Origin: Halomonas maura
GTDB taxonomy: Bacteria; Pseudomonadota; Gammaproteobacteria; Pseudomonadales; Halomonadaceae
Reading direction: 5' to 3'
Length of the DNA stretch: 64,000 nucleotides
Assembly (NCBI RefSeq): GCF_030409305.1
Contig: NZ_JAUFPQ010000016.1
Coordinates: forward strand, 124,001-188,000
Part shown: positions 45,667 through 54,206 of the stretch, one piece after another
Numbering within the stretch: the first letter of the stretch is position 1
How the letters are laid out: each line of letters opens with the position of its first letter
Program-made: the position numbers and the translations under genes
Notes under the pieces: model-generated
What the model saw: only the letters and a program-made list of their open reading frames with translations
What the model was told of the DNA's origin: nothing
Database searches by the model: none

Positions 45667-45963
45667 ATGAAACAGCAGAATTCACGAAAGCCTATGGACG
45701 AGCGTGAGAAGTTGCGTAAGTTCCGCGAGCTCGATGATGCCTTCGCCGAAGCGCTGAAGGAACTCGAAAACCCCGACAGTCGACTGGACATCCCCACCGG
45801 GCCTCCCGTGCGCTCCCTCGAGGCGCAGGAGCCGCCGGACGACGAGGCCGCCCAGCAGGCCTTCGAGCGTCGCCTGAAGGGCCTGATGCAGGACTACGCG
45901 CAGCCCGCCGAGAGCGTCAGCTGCCTCCTCGAGACGCTGCGCTCTCTCGGCCATATCGCCTGA
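45667..45963 (+). CDS. small conserved hypothetical protein
   Basis: The 98-residue, charged, mostly helical protein begins MKQQNSRKPMDEREKLRKFRELDDAFAEALKELENP. The C-terminus 'FERRLKGLMQDYAQPAESVSCLLETLRSLGHIA' may form a helical pair. It has no signal peptide or membrane segment and no family known to me. It is convergent with the Tus-like gene, ten bases away. Composition and codon use match its neighbours, which supports it being real. Confidence 0.6.
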   Translation: MKQQNSRKPMDEREKLRKFRELDDAFAEALKELENPDSRLDIPTGPPVRSLEAQEPPDDEAAQQAFERRLKGLMQDYAQPAESVSCLLETLRSLGHIA

Positions 45964-45972
45964 TCGAAGGCG

Positions 45973-46851
45973 TCAGTTCCGATACCGGTAGATCCTCAGG
46001 CTCGGCAGCAGCGGGTTGTCCTCCAGGCGCTCATCGCGGCGGCGGGCCCGTGTGCGCTTTTCCGGCGGGCCCGGCGGCGGCTGGTTGTGGTCGGGCAGTC
46101 GACCGTCCTCGGACGGCACGAACAGCGGCAGCGCGACGTTCATCGCGCGGCGGGTATGGCCGTCCGGCAAGGGGTCCCGAAAGAACAGGTTGGCCCGCAT
46201 CAGCGGCGCCTGAGGCTGGACCTGGGCCAGCGGCTCGTCGGCGGGCAGGCCGGCTAGCGTGCGCAGCTGGATGCGAACATGCGGGGCCTCGGTGTCGAGG
46301 GCCAGCAGCCGCTGTTCGGCTTCACGCACCGTCAGGCGCTTGATCGAGCGCCCGCTGGCATACCAGGCCAGCCGTACCCTGGCCACCGGGGCCGGCGCCA
46401 GGGGCAGGGCGCGCCAGCACTGCTTGAGGTGCAGGCGCGCCAGCCCGCTGCCGCTCAGGTGGCCGTGCAGGCCGGGATGACGGAAGGGCAGCACCGCCTT
46501 GATCTCGGGGATCAGGGCGGGCGCCTGCTCGCGGATCTGGGCCAGCAAGGCGGCGAAGGCCTGCTTGGCGGCATTCACCCGCGCCGCCTGCTCCATCACG
46601 GCCGCGTCGGCGGCGACCAGTCCCACGTGACTGCGGGTGCTGCGGCCGTCCTGGCCATCCTGGTACCAGAAGTCCATCAGCACGGCGTGCAGCCAGTCGG
46701 CGTCGACGGTGCCCTGGGGAAAGGCCCAGGCCGTGCCTCGCGAGGCGCGCCAGCTGGCGACCAGTCCCTCGGTGCTGTCCACCAGGCCGTCATAGGCGGC
46801 CTCCAGCTCCGCCAGCAGGCGGTACTCCGGGCGTGCCGCCATGGTCGTCAT
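45973..46851 (-). CDS. Tus-like DNA replication terminus site-binding protein
   Basis: The 292-residue basic protein resembles Tus by pattern through most of its length. The match includes '[17 protein letters not shown]...[21 protein letters not shown]', '[28 protein letters not shown]' (compare the Tus segment [22 protein letters not shown]) and a C-terminus '[14 protein letters not shown]'. Tus binds Ter sites and blocks the replisome from one side. The protein is slightly shorter than E. coli Tus (309). The start overlaps yacG by four bases, an unusual neighbourhood because E. coli tus is elsewhere. The family call is by eye and moderately sure; whether it arrests forks here is unknown. 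Confidence 0.65.
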   Translation of the reverse strand: MTTMAARPEYRLLAELEAAYDGLVDSTEGLVASWRASRGTAWAFPQGTVDADWLHAVLMDFWYQDGQDGRSTRSHVGLVAADAAVMEQAARVNAAKQAFAALLAQIREQAPALIPEIKAVLPFRHPGLHGHLSGSGLARLHLKQCWRALPLAPAPVARVRLAWYASGRSIKRLTVREAEQRLLALDTEAPHVRIQLRTLAGLPADEPLAQVQPQAPLMRANLFFRDPLPDGHTRRAMNVALPLFVPSEDGRLPDHNQPPPGPPEKRTRARRRDERLEDNPLLPSLRIYRYRN

Positions 46852-47081
46852 GCGCCGCCATCGTCGCGGTCGGCCCGGGCCAGCAGGGCGTCGATGTCGG
46901 TCTCGTCCATGGCCGGCTCGCCGGCGATGCGGTGTGACTCATCGGCCCAGGCGCCCAGGTCCAGCAGGCGGCAGCGCTTGCTGCAGAACGGGCGATAGGG
47001 GTTGTCCTCGGTCCAGCGCACCATCTGGCGGCACTGGGGGCAGGCGACCTCGAGGGGGCGGTCGTGGGGGGCTTGGCGCAT
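46848..47081 (-). CDS. yacG: DNA gyrase inhibitor / zinc-binding protein YacG
   Basis: The 77-residue protein has the YacG zinc site: CPQC near residue 14 and '[23 protein letters not shown]' at about 30-52. YacG binds GyrB and inhibits gyrase in E. coli. The ATG at 47081 is preferred; a GTG nine bases upstream has no ribosome-binding site. It lies downstream of coaE on the same strand, the classic pilD-coaE-yacG order, and overlaps the Tus-like gene. Confidence 0.93.
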   Translation of the reverse strand: MRQAPHDRPLEVACPQCRQMVRWTEDNPYRPFCSKRCRLLDLGAWADESHRIAGEPAMDETDIDALLARADRDDGGA

Positions 47082-47134
47082 CGCGGTCACTCGTGAGGGG
47101 GTGAATGTCGGGGCATGGCCACAAGGATGACGAA

Positions 47135-47764
47135 TCAGCGCGATCCGGGCAAACCGGCCAGGGCGCGGTAGCGTCGGTCGAGGGCCGCGACCTGCTCGGC
47201 CAGGCCGGCCTCGTCGCCGGCATTGTCGATCACGTCGTCGGCGCGCTGGAGTCGCTCCTCGCGGGGCATCTGGGCGGCCACGATGGCCCTGGCCTGGGCC
47301 TCGTCGACATCGTCCCGCCGCGCCGTGCGGGCGATCTGCACGCTCTCGGGAACGTCGATCACCAGGCGGCGGTCGACCAGCGCCGCCTGTCCCGACTCGA
47401 AGAGCAGCGGCGAGACCAGCAGCGCATAGGGGGCCTCGCCGCGACGAAAGGCCGCCAGGCGCTCGACCAGGCGCTCGCGGATCCGCGGGTGGGTGACCGA
47501 TTCCAGCCAGCGCCGCTCTTCCGGGGCGGCGAAGACGATCTCGCGCAGGGCGCGGCGGTCGAGCCGGCCATCCGCCTGCAGGACCCGCTGGCCATAGCGG
47601 GCGGCGATCTCCGCCAGGGCCGGCTCGCCGGGCTCGACGACCTCCCGGGCCGTGTCGTCGGCATCCACCCAGGGAATGCCCAGCCGCGCGAAGGCCCGGG
47701 CCACCGTGGACTTGCCGGAGGCGATGCCGCCGGTCACGCCGATGATCGGGGTCTTGGAAGCCAT
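47135..47764 (-). CDS. coaE: dephospho-CoA kinase
   Basis: The 209-residue enzyme has the P-loop [12 protein letters not shown] (9-20), '[18 protein letters not shown]' and '[12 protein letters not shown]', followed by '[21 protein letters not shown]'. These are the CoaE signatures. It phosphorylates dephospho-CoA in the last step of CoA synthesis. The stop of pilD is one base before this start region, so pilD, coaE and yacG form one operon. Confidence 0.96.
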   Translation of the reverse strand: MASKTPIIGVTGGIASGKSTVARAFARLGIPWVDADDTAREVVEPGEPALAEIAARYGQRVLQADGRLDRRALREIVFAAPEERRWLESVTHPRIRERLVERLAAFRRGEAPYALLVSPLLFESGQAALVDRRLVIDVPESVQIARTARRDDVDEAQARAIVAAQMPREERLQRADDVIDNAGDEAGLAEQVAALDRRYRALAGLPGSR

Positions 47765-47765
47765 C

Positions 47766-48617
47766 TCAGAACACCAGCTGCAGGTAGGTGGCCATCAGCG
47801 GCTCGCCGGCCAGCAAGGCGATCCAGCCGGCCACGGCCAGCCAGGGGCCGAAGGGCATCGGCGCCCCGCGCAGGCGCGGCAGGGCCAGCTGGGCCAGGAT
47901 GCCGACCAGGGCACCGGCGCCGGCGGCGAGGATCAGCACCAGGGGCAGCAACTGCCAGCCCAGCCAGGCGCCCAGGGCGGCGAGCAGCTTGAAGTCGCCA
48001 TAGCCCATGCCCTCCTTGCCGGTGACCAGCTTGAACAGCCAGTAGAAGCTCCACAGCGCCAGGTAGCCGGTCATGGCGCCGATCACCGCCGCCGCCAGCG
48101 CCGGCGGCTGGAAGACCAGCTGATAGAGCAGGCCCGCCCAGAGCAGCGGCAGGGTGAGGATGTCCGGCAGCAACTGGGTGCGCATGTCGATGACGGCCAT
48201 GGCCAGCAGGGCCAGGCAGGCGCCCAGGATGAACAGCCCCTCGAGGGTGGGGCCGTAGAGCCCTACCACCGCCAGGGTCAGCAGGCCGCCGGCCAGCTCC
48301 ACCAGCGGGTACTGGGCGCTGATGCGTCCCTGGCAGCTGGCACAGCGCCCACGGCGCTTGAGCCAGCCGATCAGCGGGATGTTGTCGTGCCAGGCGATGG
48401 GGGCCTCGCAGCGGGGGCACAGCGAGGGCGGGCGGGCCAGGTTGAAGGGCGCCGGGGATTCGGCCTCGAGTTCCAGGGCGTACCGCGCCTCGGCCCGCCA
48501 TTCGCGCATCAGCATGACCGGCAGTCGGGTGATCACCACGTTGAGGAAGCTGCCCAGGCACAGGCCGAACACCGCGGCCAGCGGCCAGAGTAGGGTGGGG
48601 GGGAGGTCGACTAGCAA
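47766..48617 (-). CDS. pilD: type IV prepilin peptidase / N-methyltransferase
   Basis: This aspartyl protease has about eight membrane segments. The N-terminal 'VFGLCLGSFLNVVITRLP' precedes a cytoplasmic zinc motif CPRC...CASC. The catalytic Asp motifs are 'MAVIDMRTQLLPD' and 'GMGYGDFKLLAALGAWLG'. It cleaves and methylates type IV pilin and pseudopilin leaders. The preferred start is a TTG at 48617 preceded by AAGGAG with a 6-base gap; an ATG at 48653 would add 12 non-conserved residues and lacks a site. pilB and pilC, which often precede it, are not here; nagZ lies divergently instead. Confidence 0.93.
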   Translation of the reverse strand: MLVDLPPTLLWPLAAVFGLCLGSFLNVVITRLPVMLMREWRAEARYALELEAESPAPFNLARPPSLCPRCEAPIAWHDNIPLIGWLKRRGRCASCQGRISAQYPLVELAGGLLTLAVVGLYGPTLEGLFILGACLALLAMAVIDMRTQLLPDILTLPLLWAGLLYQLVFQPPALAAAVIGAMTGYLALWSFYWLFKLVTGKEGMGYGDFKLLAALGAWLGWQLLPLVLILAAGAGALVGILAQLALPRLRGAPMPFGPWLAVAGWIALLAGEPLMATYLQLVF

Positions 48618-48778
48618 GGGGCGCTCCTTTCCGCATGGGGGTTTGCTGGTCATTCTATCGGCCCGGGCCCCGACTTGTCCGGTCTCTTCTATGCTGAGAG
48701 CGTCGCGTCGAGACCCGGGCTGTCACGGCTGGCACCTTTGGTCTAGAATCTTCCCCCTTCACACGTCAGGAAGCGACC

Positions 48779-49792
48779 ATGACCCAGACGCTTGGACCGG
48801 TGATGCTGGACCTGGAAGGTCCCCGCCTGCGCGACGAGGAGCGCGAGCTGCTGCGGCGCCCGGAGGTCGGCGGGGTGATCCTGTTCGGCCGCAACGTCGA
48901 GGATGCCGCCCAGGTGCGCGAGCTGTGCCAGGCGATTCGCCGCGAGTCGCCGTCGCTGTTGCTGGCCATCGACCAGGAGGGCGGGCGCGTGCAGCGCCTG
49001 CGCCAGGGCGTGACCCGCCTGCCGGCCATGGGACGGCTGGGGCGCGAGGCCGCGGTGGCACCGGAGGTGGCCCAGCGGCTCTGCCAGGACGCGGGCTGGC
49101 TGCTGGGCATGGAGATGGCGGCCTGTGGCCTGGACCTCAGCCTTGCGCCGGTGCTCGATGTCGATACCGGGCGCTCCTCGGTGATCGGCGATCGCAGTTT
49201 CGGCGCCTCGCCGGAGGGCGTGACGCGCCTCGCCGGCGCCTTCGTCGATGGCCTCCACGAGGCCGGCATGGCGGCGGTCGGCAAGCACTTCCCGGGGCAC
49301 GGTGGGGTGGCCGCGGATTCCCACCTCGAGCTGCCCGTGGACGAGCGTCCCCTGGAGGCGCTGCGTCGGCACGACCTGATGCCCTTCGAGGCCCTGGCCT
49401 CGCGGCTGGGCGGCGTGATGCCCGCCCATGTGGTCTATCCGGCCTTCGACCATCGTCCCGCCGGTTTCTCGCCGGCCTGGCTCGGCCTGCTGCGCGAATC
49501 GCTGGGCTTCAAGGGGGCCATCTTCTCCGATGACCTGAGCATGGCCGGTGCCTGCTCGGCCGGCGAGCCCGCCGAGCGGGCTCGCCTGGCGCTGGCGGCC
49601 GGCTGCGACATGCTGCTGGTGTGCAATGATCGCGCCGCGGCCCTCGAGGTGATCGCGGCCTGCGAGGGCCGCACATCCAAGCGGGCGGCCCGGTTACGCT
49701 ACGGCCGCGCCCGCCCCGACCTCGACGCCCTGGGCGCGCTGTCCCGCTGGCGTCGCGTGCATGCCCGTCTCGAGGCCATGGCCGCCGACTGA
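48779..49792 (+). CDS. nagZ: beta-N-acetylglucosaminidase NagZ
   Basis: The 337-residue GH3 enzyme has 'GVILFGRNVED', 'LLAIDQEGGRVQRL', 'KHFPGHGGVAADSHLELP' (the His/Asp catalytic loop) and 'FSDDLSMAGA' (the nucleophile Asp). It removes GlcNAc from anhydro-muropeptides in cytoplasmic cell-wall recycling and shapes AmpC induction in other species. CAGGAAG precedes the ATG. A TAGAAT (48744-48749) could be its -10 with a poor -35. Confidence 0.96.
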   Translation: MTQTLGPVMLDLEGPRLRDEERELLRRPEVGGVILFGRNVEDAAQVRELCQAIRRESPSLLLAIDQEGGRVQRLRQGVTRLPAMGRLGREAAVAPEVAQRLCQDAGWLLGMEMAACGLDLSLAPVLDVDTGRSSVIGDRSFGASPEGVTRLAGAFVDGLHEAGMAAVGKHFPGHGGVAADSHLELPVDERPLEALRRHDLMPFEALASRLGGVMPAHVVYPAFDHRPAGFSPAWLGLLRESLGFKGAIFSDDLSMAGACSAGEPAERARLALAAGCDMLLVCNDRAAALEVIAACEGRTSKRAARLRYGRARPDLDALGALSRWRRVHARLEAMAAD

Positions 49793-49823
49793 CGACTCAC
49801 CGCTGATTGAAACGAGCCCTGCG

Positions 49824-50402
49824 ATGCCCAAACTCGATGCCGACGCCCATCCGTCCCTGGCCGACATGCGTGCGGTCATGGACTCCGCCGACTGCCTGAT
49901 CGACCAGCAGCAGGTCGAGCGAGCCCTGGACCGCATGGCCGGGGAGATCACCCGCGACCTCGGCGACAAGCTGCCGGTCTTCTACTGCGTCATGAACGGT
50001 GGCCTGATCACCACCGGCCACCTGCTGACGCGGCTCGGCTTCCCCCTGGAGGTGGATTACCTGCATGCCACCCGCTATCGCGGTGGCACCCGGGGCGGGG
50101 AGCTGTTCTGGCGCGTTTCCCCGGAGATCCCCATGGCCGGTCGGCATGTGGTGATCGTCGACGACATCCTCGACGAGGGGGCGACCCTCGCCGCGATCCT
50201 CGACTACTGCCGCGAGGCCGGCGCCGCGAGCATCACCACCGCCGTGCTGGTGGACAAGCGCCACGACCGCAAGGCCGTGCCCGGTCTCGAGGCGGACTAC
50301 TGCAGCCTCGAGGTGGCCGATCGCTATGTCTTCGGCTTCGGCATGGACTACAAGGGCTACTGGCGCAACGCGCCGGGGATCTTCGCGCCGAAAGGCATGT
50401 AG
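49824..50402 (+). CDS. hpt: hypoxanthine-guanine phosphoribosyltransferase
   Basis: The 192-residue protein has the purine-PRTase signature 'VVIVDDILDEGATLAAILDYC' (PRPP loop), 'FYCVMNGGLITTGHLLTRLG' and the C-terminal 'RYVFGFGMDYKGYWRNAPGIFA'. It salvages hypoxanthine and/or guanine to nucleotides. The start MPKLDADAHPS lies 31 bases after nagZ; this nagZ-hpt pairing is typical of Pseudomonas and Halomonas. Confidence 0.92.
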   Translation: MPKLDADAHPSLADMRAVMDSADCLIDQQQVERALDRMAGEITRDLGDKLPVFYCVMNGGLITTGHLLTRLGFPLEVDYLHATRYRGGTRGGELFWRVSPEIPMAGRHVVIVDDILDEGATLAAILDYCREAGAASITTAVLVDKRHDRKAVPGLEADYCSLEVADRYVFGFGMDYKGYWRNAPGIFAPKGM

Positions 50403-50548
50403 CCCGGGCTTCGCCCAGGAGCCTGCAGACCGTCCGCGTCGTGGAACTAGGCTTGAAGCTGGAAGGGCGGCGCTCCGCGCCTGGAAGCTCGAAGCACAAC
50501 CTTGATCCAGGCGCGGGCGGCTACGAGCAGCCCCCAGCCCCCAGCTTC

Positions 50549-50577
50549 AGCTATCAGCTATCAGCTATCAGCTATCA
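50549..50577. repeat. tandem heptamer (AGCTATC)x4 overlapping a stop codon
   Basis: Four perfect AGCTATC units plus AG end exactly at the stop codon of the acyl-CoA synthetase gene on the minus strand. The units have a 7-base period, so unit gain or loss shifts the frame downstream but, being at or after the stop, hardly alters the protein. The spacer to hpt also contains GAAGCTGGAAG / GGAAGCTCGAAGC words. Confidence 0.85.
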
Positions 50578-52266
50578 GTCCAGGCCCAGTTCGAGAGTGG
50601 CCTCCTTGCGCATCTTGAACTTCTGGATCTTGCCGGTGACGGTCATCGGGAAGGCGTCGACGAACTTCACGTAGCGCGGCACCTTGTAGTGGGCGATCCT
50701 GCCCTGGCAGAAGGCCTGGAGGCCTTCCTCGTCGAGGCTCTCGCCCTCGCTCAGCTTGACCCAGGCCATGACCTCCTCGCCGTACTTCTCGTCGGGCACG
50801 CCGATCACCTGGACGTCGGAGATGGCCGGGTGGGTATACAGGAAGTCCTCGATCTCGCGGGGATAGATGTTCTCGCCACCGCGAATGATCATGTCCTTGA
50901 TGCGCCCGACGATGGCCACGTAGCCTTCCTCGTCCATGGTGGCCAGGTCGCCGGTATGCATCCAGCCCGCGGCATCGATGGCCTTGGCGGTGGCCTCCTC
51001 GTTGTTCCAGTAACCGAGCATCACGCTGTAGCCGCGGGTGCACAGCTCGCCGGTCGTGCCCCGCGGGACCACGGCGCCGGTCTCCGGACTGACCAGCTTG
51101 ACCTCGAGATGCGGGTGGATGGTGCCCACCGTGGTCACGCGTTTCTCCAGCGGGGCATCGGTCTGGGTCTGGAAGCTCACCGGACTGGTCTCGGTCATGC
51201 CGTAGCAGATGGTGACGTCCTGCATGTGCATCTTGTCGATGACCTTGCGCATCACCTCGATGGGGCAGATGGAGCCGGCCATGATGCCGGTGCGCAGGCT
51301 GCTCAGGTCGAAGCGCTCGACGTCGGGGTGCTCCAGTTCGGCGATGAACATGGTGGGCACGCCATACAGGGTGGTGGCACGCTCCTCGGCCACGGCCTCC
51401 AGGGTCGCCTGGGCATCGAAGCCGTCGCCGGGATAGATCATGGTGGCGCCGTGGGTGACGCAGCCCAGATTGCCCATCACCATGCCGAAGCAGTGGTAGA
51501 GCGGTACCGGGATGACCATGCGGTCGACCTCACTGAGGTTCATGGTGCGTGCCACGAAGAAGCCGTTGTTGAGGATGTTGTGGTGGGAAAGGGTGGCTCC
51601 CTTGGGAGCCCCGGTGGTCCCGGAGGTGTACTGGATGTTGATCGGCTCGTCGAACTCCAGCCCGGCCTGGAGCTCGGCCAGCCGGTCGGCAGTGACCCGG
51701 TCGGCATGCTGCAGCAGGCCCGACCAGCGGTACATGCCGGGCAGCGCCCGCGCCTCGTCGAGGCAGATCACCCGCTTGAGGTCCGGCAGGCGCGCGCTGG
51801 CGAAACCGTCCGGGGAACCGTCGTGCAGCTCGGGCGCCAGCTCGGCCAGGGTGGCCACGTAATCGGAGGCCTTGAAGGCCCCCTGCAGGATCAGCGTGGA
51901 GGTGCCGGATTGCTTGAGGGCGTATTCCAGCTCATGGGTGCGGTAGCTGGGATTGATGTTGACCAGGATGGCGCCGATCTTGGCGGTGGCGAACTGGGTG
52001 ATGGTCCACTCGGCGCAGTTGGGCGACCAGATGCCGACCCGGTCGCCCTTGGCGACGCCCAGCGCGAGCAGGGCCCGGGCCGCCTGGTCGACGGCCCGCT
52101 GGAGCTGCTGCCAGCTGTAGCGCAGCCCCTGGTGGCGACTGATCAGCGCATCCCGCTCGGGGAAGCGCGCGACGGTGGCGTCGAAGCAGTCGCCGATGGT
52201 CTGGCCCTTCAGGGGCGTATCGCTGATGCCGCTGACATAGCTGATCTGACGGGTTTGGCGTGACAT
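50575..52266 (-). CDS. acyl-CoA synthetase (AMP-binding, FadD-like)
   Basis: The 563-residue enzyme has the AMP-binding signature '[20 protein letters not shown]', '[10 protein letters not shown]', '[43 protein letters not shown]' and the late catalytic Lys in '[13 protein letters not shown]'. It activates a fatty or branched acid to its CoA thioester. Orthologues lie in LiuR/valine-leucine or short-to-medium-chain fatty-acid clusters, which fits the liuR gene 71 bases upstream. The substrate cannot be fixed from sequence. The stop overlaps a heptamer repeat. Confidence 0.88.
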   Translation of the reverse strand: MSRQTRQISYVSGISDTPLKGQTIGDCFDATVARFPERDALISRHQGLRYSWQQLQRAVDQAARALLALGVAKGDRVGIWSPNCAEWTITQFATAKIGAILVNINPSYRTHELEYALKQSGTSTLILQGAFKASDYVATLAELAPELHDGSPDGFASARLPDLKRVICLDEARALPGMYRWSGLLQHADRVTADRLAELQAGLEFDEPINIQYTSGTTGAPKGATLSHHNILNNGFFVARTMNLSEVDRMVIPVPLYHCFGMVMGNLGCVTHGATMIYPGDGFDAQATLEAVAEERATTLYGVPTMFIAELEHPDVERFDLSSLRTGIMAGSICPIEVMRKVIDKMHMQDVTICYGMTETSPVSFQTQTDAPLEKRVTTVGTIHPHLEVKLVSPETGAVVPRGTTGELCTRGYSVMLGYWNNEEATAKAIDAAGWMHTGDLATMDEEGYVAIVGRIKDMIIRGGENIYPREIEDFLYTHPAISDVQVIGVPDEKYGEEVMAWVKLSEGESLDEEGLQAFCQGRIAHYKVPRYVKFVDAFPMTVTGKIQKFKMRKEATLELGLD

Positions 52267-52337
52267 GGTGGCTCTCGTGTTGTTGTGGCATGAACGCTTG
52301 GGGCACCGGGAAAGGTCACGCGGCGGCCGCGACCCGG

Positions 52338-52781
52338 CTAGGCCTCCTGGTCCAGCTGGCGCAGTACCTCTCGGGCCCGCTGGTCCACGTCATCGATCTC
52401 CATGCGCATCAGGCGGATATCCTCGAGCTGGCGTTCGAGGTTGGCCCGCTTGTCGGCCAGAATCTCCAGCAGCCGCTTGAGCTGGCGGGCATTGCCGTCG
52501 GGCATGGCGTCATACATCATCACTACCTCGCGGATCTCGGCCAGCGAGAATCCCAGCCGCTTGCCGCGCAGGGTGAGCTTCAAGCGCACCCGGTCCTTCT
52601 CCCGATAGATGCGTTTCTGTCCCTGGCGGCTCGGGGCCAGCAGCCCCTCCTGCTCGTAGAAGCGGATGGTGCGAGGCGTGACCTCGAACATTCGCGCCAG
52701 TTCGCCGATGCTGTAGGTACGCTGCTGCCGGGGCAGGGCGTCCGTCTGGGCATCCGGGGCCTGGGGTGACGATCGACTCAT
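52338..52781 (-). CDS. liuR: MerR-family regulator LiuR
   Basis: This 147-residue regulator has an N-terminal MerR helix-turn-helix ('[69 protein letters not shown]', about residues 20-90) and a dimerisation coiled coil. '[12 protein letters not shown]' is typical of LiuR, which controls branched-chain amino-acid catabolism. The ATG at 52781 follows AGGATC. It is divergent from a valine-degradation operon, with a perfect 16-bp palindrome between them, and upstream of the acyl-CoA synthetase with which it is probably co-transcribed. Confidence 0.88.
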   Translation of the reverse strand: MSRSSPQAPDAQTDALPRQQRTYSIGELARMFEVTPRTIRFYEQEGLLAPSRQGQKRIYREKDRVRLKLTLRGKRLGFSLAEIREVVMMYDAMPDGNARQLKRLLEILADKRANLERQLEDIRLMRMEIDDVDQRAREVLRQLDQEA

Positions 52782-52822
52782 GGCTTGATCCTGTAGCCGG
52801 GTGGTCCACCGGCGGTTTCCCA

Positions 52823-52847
52823 CCTCGTCTGGAAACCCTAGACGAGG
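52823..52847. repeat. inverted repeat beside the LiuR operator
   Basis: CCTCGTCT / AGACGAGG with a 9-base spacer directly abuts the palindrome at 52848-52863. It lies in the leader of liuR and may be part of the operator or a leader hairpin. Confidence 0.5.
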
Positions 52848-52863
52848 TTTACGTTAACGTAAA
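52848..52863. promoter_or_regulatory. probable LiuR operator (perfect 16-bp palindrome)
   Basis: TTTACGTTAACGTAAA is exactly self-complementary and sits between divergent liuR and the valine operon. LiuR sites described in gammaproteobacteria are of this TTTACG...CGTAAA style. On the minus strand it overlaps a possible -35 (TTTACG) of liuR, suggesting autoregulation. Confidence 0.75.
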
Positions 52864-52867
52864 GTGC

Positions 52868-52896
52868 TTGTTCGACCATGGGGTGATATGGGATAA
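52868..52896 (+). promoter_or_regulatory. candidate promoter of the valine-degradation operon
   Basis: TTGTTC and GGATAA are separated by 17 bases and begin 4 bases after the palindrome. The fit is moderate, and the position next to the operator supports it. Confidence 0.35.
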
Positions 52897-53018
52897 ACCA
52901 AGCAAGTGCTAGGTTGGTGTCCAGCCGACAAACCGGGCGTTGCTTCGACGCGAGGGGCCCCGACGGGCGGGGCGCCATCACGATCCCACACTCCATTGCC
53001 GTGCGAAGAGAGGTTCCC

Positions 53019-54184
53019 ATGGATTTTGCGCTCACCGACGATCAGAAGGCGCTGGCCGCTGCCGCGGCCGATTTCGCCCGGGCCGAGCTGGCCGAGCATG
53101 CCGCGGACTGGGACGCGCGCAGCCACTTCCCCGTGGATGTCATCCGCCGGGCCGGCGAGGCCGGCTTCCTCGGGATCTACACCCCCGAGGCGCAGGGCGG
53201 CCTGGGGCTGTCGCGCCTGGAGGCCTCGCTGATCTTCGAGCAGCTCGCCCAGGGCTGCATCGCCACCACCGCCTACCTGACCATCCACAACATGGTGACC
53301 TGGATGGTGGCCAGCTGGGGCGACGACGCCCTGCGCGAGCGCTATGTCCCGGCCATGATAGCCGGTGAGGCGCTGGGGTCCTACTGCCTGACCGAGCCGG
53401 GGGCCGGCTCGGATGCCGCCAGCCTCAAGACGCGGGCCGTGCGCGAAGGCGACGAATACGTGATATCCGGCAGCAAGATGTTCATCTCCGGTGCCGGGGC
53501 CACGGACGTGCTGGTGGTGATGGCGCGCACCGGCGCCCCCGACAGCGGCGCCGGCGGGGTCTCGGCGATCCTGGTGCCGGCCGATGCCGCGGGTGTCGAG
53601 GTCGGCAAGAAGGAAGAGAAGATGGGCTGGAAGAGCCAGCCGACCTGCCTGATCAGCTTCGATGGCGTGCGGGTGCCGGTGACCAACCGCCTGGGGGCCG
53701 AGGGCGAGGGCTTCAAGTTCGCCATGAAGGGCCTCGACGGCGGTCGCCTGAACATCGCCAGCTGTCGCTGGGGGCCGCCCAGCAGGCGTTGACCCTGTCC
53801 CGGGACTACCTGGCCGAGCGCAAGCAGTTCGGCCGCGAGCTGTCGAGCTTCCAGGCCCTGCAGTTCAAGCTCGCCGACATGGCCAGCGAGCTGACCGCCG
53901 CCCGGCTGATGGTCCGTCACGCCGCCTGGCGTCTCGACCAGGGCGACCCCGAGGCCACCGCCCACTGTGCCATGGCCAAGCGGTTTGCCACCGACATGGG
54001 CTTCACTGTCTGCAACGAGGCCCTGCAGCTGCATGGCGGCTATGGTTATATCCGCGAATACCCCCTGGAACGCCTGGTCCGCGACACCCGCGTGCATCAG
54101 ATCCTCGAGGGCACCAACGAGATCATGCGGCTGATCGTCGCCCGCCGGCTGCTCGCTGGCGGCGTCATCGAATCGCTTCAGTAA
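53019..54184 (+). pseudogene. acyl-CoA dehydrogenase (isobutyryl-CoA dehydrogenase-like), single-base frameshift
   Basis: Reading starts MDFALTDDQKALAAAAADFARAELAEHAADWD and follows acyl-CoA dehydrogenase structure ('CLTEPGAGSDAASLKTRAV', 'GMKGLDGGRLNIASC'-type) up to about 53763. The frame then shifts by one missing base in AGCTGTCGCTG, giving a stop at 53792. The second fragment (53789-54184) continues correctly: 'LSRDYLAERKQFGRELSSFQALQFKLADMASELTAARLMV' and 'VHQILEGTNEIMRLIVARRL', where the Glu of EGTNE is the catalytic region. Together they make about 388 residues, the normal length. The intact gene would oxidise isobutyryl-CoA in valine breakdown. It is the first gene of the operon, so loss matters; a sequencing error is the alternative. 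Confidence 0.85.
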
Positions 54185-54206
54185 CCGGACACCAGGAGAG
54201 ACAGTG

